Assembly (NCBI GenBank): GCA_900548695.1
Contig: URLC01000001.1
Location: forward strand, 285,659-349,658
Origin: an uncultured Mycoplasmatota bacterium
Lineage (GTDB): Bacteria; Bacillota_I; Bacilli_A; RF39; UBA660
Reading direction: 5' to 3'
DNA: 64,000 nucleotides
A program made the position numbers and the translations under genes. This document shows positions 59,496 to 64,000 of this stretch, piece after piece; positions within the stretch are counted from its first letter, which is position 1; every line of letters begins with the position of its first letter. The notes below the pieces were generated by a model. It had not been told where the DNA came from and did not search any database. It was given only the letters and a program-made list of their open reading frames with translations.

Positions 59496-60242
59496 ATGAA
59501 AATATTAAAGTATAAGAGAAAAAAGAATGGTCAGTACGAATTACAATTAGAGTCTTCGGAAGTATTATGCTTATATGAAGAAGTTATATTAAATTTTGAT
59601 TTGTTACTTAAGAAGAGAGTAGATGATGAAGAGAAAGCGAAAATTTTACTTCTTAATCAAGAGTATGATGTTTATTATATGGCTTTGAAGTCTTTAAAAA
59701 GTAGATTTAAATCCACGAAAGATTTAAGAGATAGTCTAGTAAAGAAAGAATATCCATTAGAATATATTGATAAGGCCATTGATAAGTTAACAAAACAGGG
59801 ATATTTAGATGATCGTGTTTTTGCAAAAGCATATATTAATCAACAGATGATTACAACTTCTAAAGGTCCTGAGAAAATAGCACAAGAATTATTGTCTAAA
59901 GGAGTTCTTTTGGATATTATTGATGATGAATTAGTTGTATTTACTAAGGATATACAATTAGAAAAAATTAATAAAGTTGCCAGCAGACTTATTAAGAGTA
60001 ATCGTAGTCGTGGAGGTGTTGTTTTAAAAAAGAAAATTATGATGGATTTGCAAAATCTAGGGTATAGTTCTGGTATTGTTTCTTCTGTTGTTGCTACTTT
60101 AGATTTTGGTGATGTTAGTGATATTCAAAAGAGGGAGTATGATAAACTTTATCGTAGGTTAAGTAGAAAGTATTCTGGTAAGGAGTTAGAGTATAAAATT
60201 AAGGAGAAACTATATCAGAAAGGTTTATATTATGAAAATTAA
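59496..60242 (+). CDS. recX: Regulatory protein RecX, 248 aa
   Basis: RecX inhibits or tunes RecA filaments. Three repeated three-helix units are seen: AL..LKSRFKSTKDLRDSLVKKEYPLEYIDKAIDKLTKQGYLDDRVFAKAYINQ (about residues 65-115), the SKGPEKIAQELLSKGV unit, and the C-terminal RGGVVLKKKIMMDLQNLGY and YDKLYRRLSRKYSGKELEYKIKEKLYQKG units. An N-terminal extension precedes them, as is usual for Bacilli (250-270 aa). RBS TTAGGTGATGTC. It is far from recA and overlaps the next membrane gene by 11 bases. Confidence 0.92.
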   Translation: MKILKYKRKKNGQYELQLESSEVLCLYEEVILNFDLLLKKRVDDEEKAKILLLNQEYDVYYMALKSLKSRFKSTKDLRDSLVKKEYPLEYIDKAIDKLTKQGYLDDRVFAKAYINQQMITTSKGPEKIAQELLSKGVLLDIIDDELVVFTKDIQLEKINKVASRLIKSNRSRGGVVLKKKIMMDLQNLGYSSGIVSSVVATLDFGDVSDIQKREYDKLYRRLSRKYSGKELEYKIKEKLYQKGLYYEN

Positions 60243-61644
60243 AGAATATATAAAAGAACATAAACTAATGATTGCTCTTTCCATTTTTTTATTTGCTTTT
60301 GCCTTACTTTTAATGTTGTTTTTACGGATGGATATTGATTATTTCTGGCATTTTAAAGCTGGAGAATATATGGTTAATCATGGAGAGATTCTTACAAAAG
60401 ATGTTTTTTCTTGGAGTTTATTTCATTATCCTTGGATGTCACATGAATGGTTATTTGAAGTTTTTATTTATGGACTTTCTCTTTTATGTGGTAAATTTCA
60501 TTTGTTTGTTTATACTTTTTCTTTTGTATTATTGTTACTTTTTTTTCTTTTTTTTATTCAAAAGAAGGAGTATTTAAAAAATATACCATTTTCGCTTGTT
60601 TGGATTTCCTTTTTTTCGTTGATATTTATAGGTATTAGTGGAAGACCACAGTTGATAGGATTTTTTCTTTTAGCTCTTTCTTTGTGGTTAATCAGTTATT
60701 ATTTTTATCACCCACAATCTAAGAGGATTTATTTTTTACCAATTATTGGTTTCATATGGGCTAATGTCCATGGTGGCTCATCTAACTTAGTCTATTTATT
60801 ATGTTTGATTGTATGTTTTGCGGGAGCATTTTCGTTTTCATGTTCGAAGATTGAAGCTTCTAGATTATCTAGACAACAAATAATTACTTATTTAGTAGTA
60901 GCTTTTTTATCTATCTTGGCTATTACAATTAATCCACATGGGATAAAGATGCTTTTTTATCCATATCAAAATATGGCTGATAGTCTTATGCTTTCTAATA
61001 TTGCAGAGTGGCAGCCTAGTAATTTAAATATACTTTCGCATTATGTTTATTTTGTTTTTGCTTTTTTAGTATTAGCTATTATGTTATTTAGTAAGAAGAA
61101 AATAAGATTTTTGGACTTGGTTCTTTATTTATTTTTCTTATACTTAGGGCTAAAGAGTATTAGATTTTGGTTTTTTAGTTATATTGCTTGGTCATTTTTT
61201 ATTTTTTACTATATACCAAAGAGAAAGGTGGATTCTAATACTTGTCTTATGTTGATAGTCTTTGCTTTTTTATTTATTGCTGTTTTTGTGACTCAATTTT
61301 CATATTCAAAAATTATAGAAACTAAGAGTTTATCCGATGATGCAATTAATGTTTTAAAGGAAAAAAGACCAAAGAGATTATTTAATTATTATGATTATGG
61401 TGCCTATTTGATTAAGGAAGATATACCGGTTTTTGTTGATGGTAGAGCAGATTTATATTCTAAGTATATATATGAAGATTATTTAACAATGTCTAATTTA
61501 GATTATGGGTTCACTAGGTTATTTGATAAATATCAATTTGATTATTTTATTGTTCCTAAAAAATCTGGTATTGCTAGTTACTTGCAGGAAAAATGTGATA
61601 CAATTTATAAAGATGAAACGTGTATTATTTTTAAGACAAAATAA
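60232..61644 (+). CDS. GT-C-like polytopic membrane protein, 470 aa
   Basis: About 11 transmembrane segments span residues 10 to 350. The first outside loop carries DIDYFWHFKAGEYMVNHGEILTKDVFSWS (about 28-56), with an acidic motif and FWHFKAG, a pattern typical of GT-C-fold glycosyltransferases that use lipid-linked sugars. Further marks are NPHGIKMLFYPYQN (near 230) and the C-terminal soluble domain with YDYGAYLIKEDIPVFVDGRADLYSKY. Substrate and acceptor are unknown. It is translationally coupled to recX, probably without functional meaning. Confidence 0.8.
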   Translation: MKIKEYIKEHKLMIALSIFLFAFALLLMLFLRMDIDYFWHFKAGEYMVNHGEILTKDVFSWSLFHYPWMSHEWLFEVFIYGLSLLCGKFHLFVYTFSFVLLLLFFLFFIQKKEYLKNIPFSLVWISFFSLIFIGISGRPQLIGFFLLALSLWLISYYFYHPQSKRIYFLPIIGFIWANVHGGSSNLVYLLCLIVCFAGAFSFSCSKIEASRLSRQQIITYLVVAFLSILAITINPHGIKMLFYPYQNMADSLMLSNIAEWQPSNLNILSHYVYFVFAFLVLAIMLFSKKKIRFLDLVLYLFFLYLGLKSIRFWFFSYIAWSFFIFYYIPKRKVDSNTCLMLIVFAFLFIAVFVTQFSYSKIIETKSLSDDAINVLKEKRPKRLFNYYDYGAYLIKEDIPVFVDGRADLYSKYIYEDYLTMSNLDYGFTRLFDKYQFDYFIVPKKSGIASYLQEKCDTIYKDETCIIFKTK

Positions 61645-61667
61645 AAGTACCTTTTGGTACTTTTTTA
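61643..61667 (+). terminator. Bidirectional terminator between the GT-C-like gene and prsA
   Basis: AAAAGTACC pairs with GGTACTTTT around a TTTT loop, with T on both strands. Confidence 0.85.
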
Positions 61668-62666
61668 GTTTGTAGTATTTTGATTCGATTTTGCAGCATC
61701 TAATAATTGATTCATTAATTCATTATATTGTTTTTCAAGTTCATCATCATTCCACTTTATTTTATTTTCTTCTCTAATTTTCATTAATGATTCATAGTGA
61801 AGAGTAGAATTATTTTTTAATTTTGCATTTGCTAAAGTACTTTTGATGTCTTCTTTTACTTCTTTTAATTTTGGTTTTTCTTTTTGATCAACTTTTAAAA
61901 TAATATGGTATCCATATTGTGATTTTACTGGTTCTTTTGAATAGGTATTTTTTTCTAATTTTTTCGCTGCGTCCCAGAAGTTTTCATCCATATCGTCGCT
62001 ATTGAAGTAACCTAAATCTCCACCTTTAGAAGCAGTTGCGGTATCGTCTGAGTATTCTTTAGCAAGTTTAGCAAAATCTTCACCTTTGTTTAATTTATTT
62101 ATAATTTTTTTGGCTTCTTCTTTTGCTTTCTTTTCTGCCTTTTCTTTTTCGGCATCAGTAGCATCACTTTTTACTTCTGGTTTTACTAAAATGTGACTAG
62201 CTTTGATATCACCGTAAATATTATCGTTATAGTAATTTTCAATTTCTTTATCAGATAAATCTTTTTTTACATAATCTTCTACTGCTTCGTTTCTTTTGTA
62301 TTCTAGTCGCAACATATCTTCTAATTCTTTTTCTGAATTAACACCAAAATATTGTTTAATTACATTTAAGAAAGTTGCTTCATCTTCATAAGATGATTTG
62401 ATTTGGTTGATTTGTTCTTTCACAGATTTATCTTCTTCTTCATCACTTTTGTACTTTTCATCGAATAGTTCATGATCAATCATATCTACTAATTTTGAAA
62501 TGTTGGATTTTTTGATTTCATTATAGTATTCTGTTGCGGTTATTTTACTATCTTTTAGAGATACAGCTGTTTTATTATCATCTAAATTAGCTTTTTTTCC
62601 ACAACCTGTGATACCTAGAACAACTGCTAACATCAAACAAATGCTTAGTATATATTTTTTCTTCAT
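61665..62666 (-). CDS. prsA: PrsA-like peptidyl-prolyl isomerase lipoprotein, 333 aa
   Basis: Extracytoplasmic foldase that helps exported proteins fold. A type II signal peptide ends at the lipobox GITGC (Cys22). The N-terminal SurA-like helical region is followed by a parvulin domain (DIKASHILVKPEV, about 153-165, then KLAKEYSDDTATASKGGDLGYFNSDDMD and KSQYGYHIILKVDQ) with an unusually long Lys/Glu/Ala insert after HILV. A helical C-terminal tail completes the chaperone fold. The length of 333 is in the PrsA range. RBS TTAGGAGGAATAAA. Confidence 0.93.
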   Translation of the reverse strand: MKKKYILSICLMLAVVLGITGCGKKANLDDNKTAVSLKDSKITATEYYNEIKKSNISKLVDMIDHELFDEKYKSDEEEDKSVKEQINQIKSSYEDEATFLNVIKQYFGVNSEKELEDMLRLEYKRNEAVEDYVKKDLSDKEIENYYNDNIYGDIKASHILVKPEVKSDATDAEKEKAEKKAKEEAKKIINKLNKGEDFAKLAKEYSDDTATASKGGDLGYFNSDDMDENFWDAAKKLEKNTYSKEPVKSQYGYHIILKVDQKEKPKLKEVKEDIKSTLANAKLKNNSTLHYESLMKIREENKIKWNDDELEKQYNELMNQLLDAAKSNQNTTN

Positions 62667-62798
62667 TTTATTCCTCCTAATTCAAATATTATAATAGCAA
62701 AAAAAATAAGTTCGTGCAATAAATAAGCTATATATAATCACATAAATTTTGGTTTTGCCATAGAATATCATGAAAGCATAAAAAAAGGAGGAAAATAT

Positions 62799-62879
62799 AT
62801 GAATAATCGTGTTTCGTCTTCAGCTATTGTATTAGTTTTATTCATTCTTTTGATTATTATCTTAGGTGCTTATATATAA
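62799..62879 (+). CDS. Tiny YjcZ-like membrane peptide, 26 aa
   Basis: ATG 62799 follows AAAAAAGGAGGAAAATAT, a very strong RBS. The peptide has a short polar head (MNNRVSSS) and one membrane helix (AIVLVLFILLIIILGAYI). This layout matches the tiny YjcZ-type sporulation peptides of Bacilli, which are mother-cell expressed. A second similar gene follows 12 bases later. Family placement is by pattern only. Confidence 0.72.
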   Translation: MNNRVSSSAIVLVLFILLIIILGAYI

Positions 62880-62891
62880 GGAGGTGTTTTA

Positions 62892-63002
62892 ATGTCTTGT
62901 ACTGAACACAATGCTTCTCCAAGAAGAAATAGTAGTTTTGTTATTATTATAGTTTTATATATTTTGTTAGCTATTATTTTGGGCGGCACAATGTGTTATT
63001 AA
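62892..63002 (+). CDS. Tiny YjcZ-like membrane peptide, 36 aa
   Basis: ATG 62892 follows AAGGAGGTGTTTTA, again a very strong RBS. A polar head with a Cys and Arg (MSCTEHNASPRRNSS) is followed by a membrane helix (FVIIIVLYILLAIILGG) and a short TMCY end. The tandem arrangement with the preceding peptide suggests a duplicated sporulation peptide pair. A hairpin terminator follows at once. Confidence 0.7.
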   Translation: MSCTEHNASPRRNSSFVIIIVLYILLAIILGGTMCY

Positions 63003-63004
63003 GC

Positions 63005-63042
63005 TAAAAACGATAAGAATTTTTGTTCTTACCGTTTTTTTT
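63005..63042 (+). terminator. Terminator after the tiny peptide genes
   Basis: AAAACG and TAAGAA pair with TTCTTA and CGTTTT, with one bulge on each side, followed by T. Confidence 0.82.
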
Positions 63043-63067
63043 GGACATACTATTAGTGGTGATTCTT

Positions 63068-63568
63068 ATGTATTATTATCTTAATTTATTTTTTTTAAAT
63101 TCTTTTTTAGGTTTTTTATTAGAGACAGGCTTAAAGACTTTTTTCTTTCCTAGTATGAATAATGGTATTTTATTTGGACCTTGGATACCAGTGTATGGTT
63201 TTGGTGCTTCTATTATCGTAGTGGTTAGTAAATTTATTTTTAGGCATTTTAAATTTTCGAAGTTGTGGAAAACTGTTTTTTTATTTTTCTCCGTGTTTTT
63301 TCTATTATCCTTTTTAGAATGGGGCGGTGGTATGATTATTGAACATATTTTTCATAAGGTGTTTTGGGATTATAGTGATCAAAAATTTAATTTAGGACCC
63401 TATATTTCTTTAGGTATGAGTTTAATATGGGGACTATTTTCTATTTTTTTGGTGTTTGTTATTTTGCCGATAGAGGAAAAAATTATAAAAAAAATACCAA
63501 AATGGTTTAGCATTTTAGCACTTTTATTTATTATTTTAGATTTTTTTATTACTTGTTGGTTAATTTAG
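63068..63568 (+). CDS. CmpB-like (putative ABC-transporter type IV) membrane protein, 166 aa
   Basis: The start is set at ATG 63068, behind GTGGTGATTCTT; the longer frame runs through the terminator. About five membrane helices are seen. The marks NSFLGFLLETGLKTFFF...NGILFGPWIPVYGFGA (about residues 10-50) and SFLEWGGGMIIEHIFHKVFWDYSDQKFNLGPYISL (near 92-126) match the family called putative ABC-transporter type IV/CmpB, whose function is not established. It overlaps the HIT gene tail-to-tail by 20 bases. Confidence 0.85.
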   Translation: MYYYLNLFFLNSFLGFLLETGLKTFFFPSMNNGILFGPWIPVYGFGASIIVVVSKFIFRHFKFSKLWKTVFLFFSVFFLLSFLEWGGGMIIEHIFHKVFWDYSDQKFNLGPYISLGMSLIWGLFSIFLVFVILPIEEKIIKKIPKWFSILALLFIILDFFITCWLI

Positions 63569-63938
63569 AGTAAATTTCATCTATATCATTAAGTTTACTT
63601 TTATCACATGTAAAGTCAAATGTATCGTTTGGATATTGTGGAATTAGATGCATGTGATAATGTTTAACATCTTTTCCAATTTGGCATATCGAAAGTCCTG
63701 TTACCTTTAATTTTTCTTGTAGTAGAGGATAAATTTTTGATTTTATGACTTCGTACATTTTCATTATAGTTTCATTTGGTGTATCTAAAAAGTTTGTATA
63801 GTGCTGTTTAGGAATTAACAGTATATGTCCATCACTCATTGGATTAATTTCTAAAAAAGCTTTTACATCTTTATCTTCATATATAGTTTTAGATGGTATG
63901 TCACCTTTTATAATTTTACAAAAAATACAATCATTCAT
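63549..63938 (-). CDS. HIT-family nucleotide hydrolase, 129 aa
   Basis: HIT proteins hydrolyse or transfer nucleotide phosphoramidates and dinucleoside phosphates. CIFCKIIKGDIPSKTIYEDKDVKAFLEINPMSDGHILLIPKQHYTNF (residues 4-50) and the HIT triad HYHMHLIP (near 98-105, H-x-H-x-H) are intact. The CxxC near the N-terminus may bind zinc. The length is normal for the Hit/PKCI branch. Its 3' end overlaps the CmpB-like gene. Confidence 0.95.
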   Translation of the reverse strand: MNDCIFCKIIKGDIPSKTIYEDKDVKAFLEINPMSDGHILLIPKQHYTNFLDTPNETIMKMYEVIKSKIYPLLQEKLKVTGLSICQIGKDVKHYHMHLIPQYPNDTFDFTCDKSKLNDIDEIYSKLTNK

Positions 63939-64000
63939 AGTTATTCTCGTATAATCAATCTTATAGAAATATTAATCTATTTGATTGATCCCTTTCTATT

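Noticed and set aside
63023..63067. N-terminal extension of the CmpB-like ORF
   Set aside because: It overlaps the terminator of the tiny peptide genes and lacks an RBS.
1..64000. tRNA or rRNA genes, IS elements, prophage
   Set aside because: No cloverleaf-type sequence with T-loop GGTTCRA, no 16S/23S motifs, no transposase or integrase-like protein was seen by eye.

Overview
The window is a chromosomal segment of an AT-rich (about 30% GC by eye, not computed), spore-forming member of the Bacillota, most likely class Bacilli. The evidence is Tyr and Leu T-box leaders, a Bacillus-type (class B) RNase P RNA, sigma-A promoters (TTGACA-17-TATAAT) and Bacillus-like gene neighbourhoods: dnaD-nth / ponA-recU / gpsB-rnpB, rodZ-pgsA-recA-rny, ftsY-ylxM-ffh and spoIVA-der-hup. 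Sporulation genes are also present: spoIVA, spoVIF, an alpha/beta SASP, a Cse60-like gene, a CotD-like gene, two tiny YjcZ-like genes and Spo0A-type boxes. Tryptophan is encoded by TGG and TGA acts as a stop, so the genetic code is the standard bacterial one. Placement in a gut RF39/Erysipelotrichia-like lineage is only an inference. I see no IS element, prophage, CRISPR array, rRNA or tRNA. The segment reads as core chromosome.

Layout. 1-2.1 kb: the 3' part of a GH31 glycosidase and an unknown gene. 2.1-5.6 kb: a Leu T-box operon with a small membrane protein and a leucyl-tRNA synthetase that carries a Nudix domain inside it. 5.7-9.5 kb: an unknown Cys-containing protein, a PHP phosphoesterase, a Cse60-like gene and a MurJ/SpoVB-type flippase. 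9.5-12.4 kb (minus strand): two FemAB-type peptidoglycan bridge enzymes and a coiled-coil miniprotein. 12.5-15.7 kb: trmB, then a lipoprotein, an acidic protein, a DUF948-like protein and a YtxH protein. 15.7-19.5 kb: a Tyr T-box operon (CYTH protein, tyrS), a membrane-anchored repeat protein and a histidine phosphatase. 19.5-20.4 kb: rpsD with a pseudoknot-capable leader. 20.5-29 kb: ezrA, a pilin-like gene, thiI, SASP, two acetate kinases, nrnA, engB and an unknown gene.

29-33.6 kb (minus strand): spoIVA, a zinc-ribbon membrane protein, spoVIF, a small protein and der. 33.7-37.9 kb: two membrane proteins, hup, cca, dnaD and nth. 37.9-41.1 kb (minus strand): a class A PBP and recU. 41.2-48.2 kb: a 35-codon ORF behind a Spo0A-type box, gpsB, rnpB, rodZ-like, pgsA, recA, a MurE-type ligase, an unknown gene behind three phased Spo0A-type boxes, and rny. 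48.3-51 kb: a zinc-ribbon/DUF4234-like protein and rnjA. 51.2-56.7 kb: ftsY, a small membrane protein, ylxM, a HerA-like ATPase and ffh. 56.7-64 kb: a CotD-like coat protein, an amidohydrolase, rpoZ, recX, a GT-C-like membrane protein, a PrsA-like foldase, two tiny membrane proteins, a CmpB-like protein and a HIT protein.

The genes fall into four groups: envelope growth and division (FemAB pair, MurE-type ligase, class A PBP, flippase, EzrA, GpsB, RodZ-like), translation and RNA turnover (LeuRS, TyrRS, TrmB, ThiI, RNase Y, RNase J, RNase P, NrnA, SRP and its receptor), DNA maintenance (RecA, RecX, RecU, Nth, DnaD, HU, HerA-like), and endospore formation. The least ordinary items are the LeuRS-Nudix fusion and the two intergenic Spo0A-type box sites that precede unrecognised genes.
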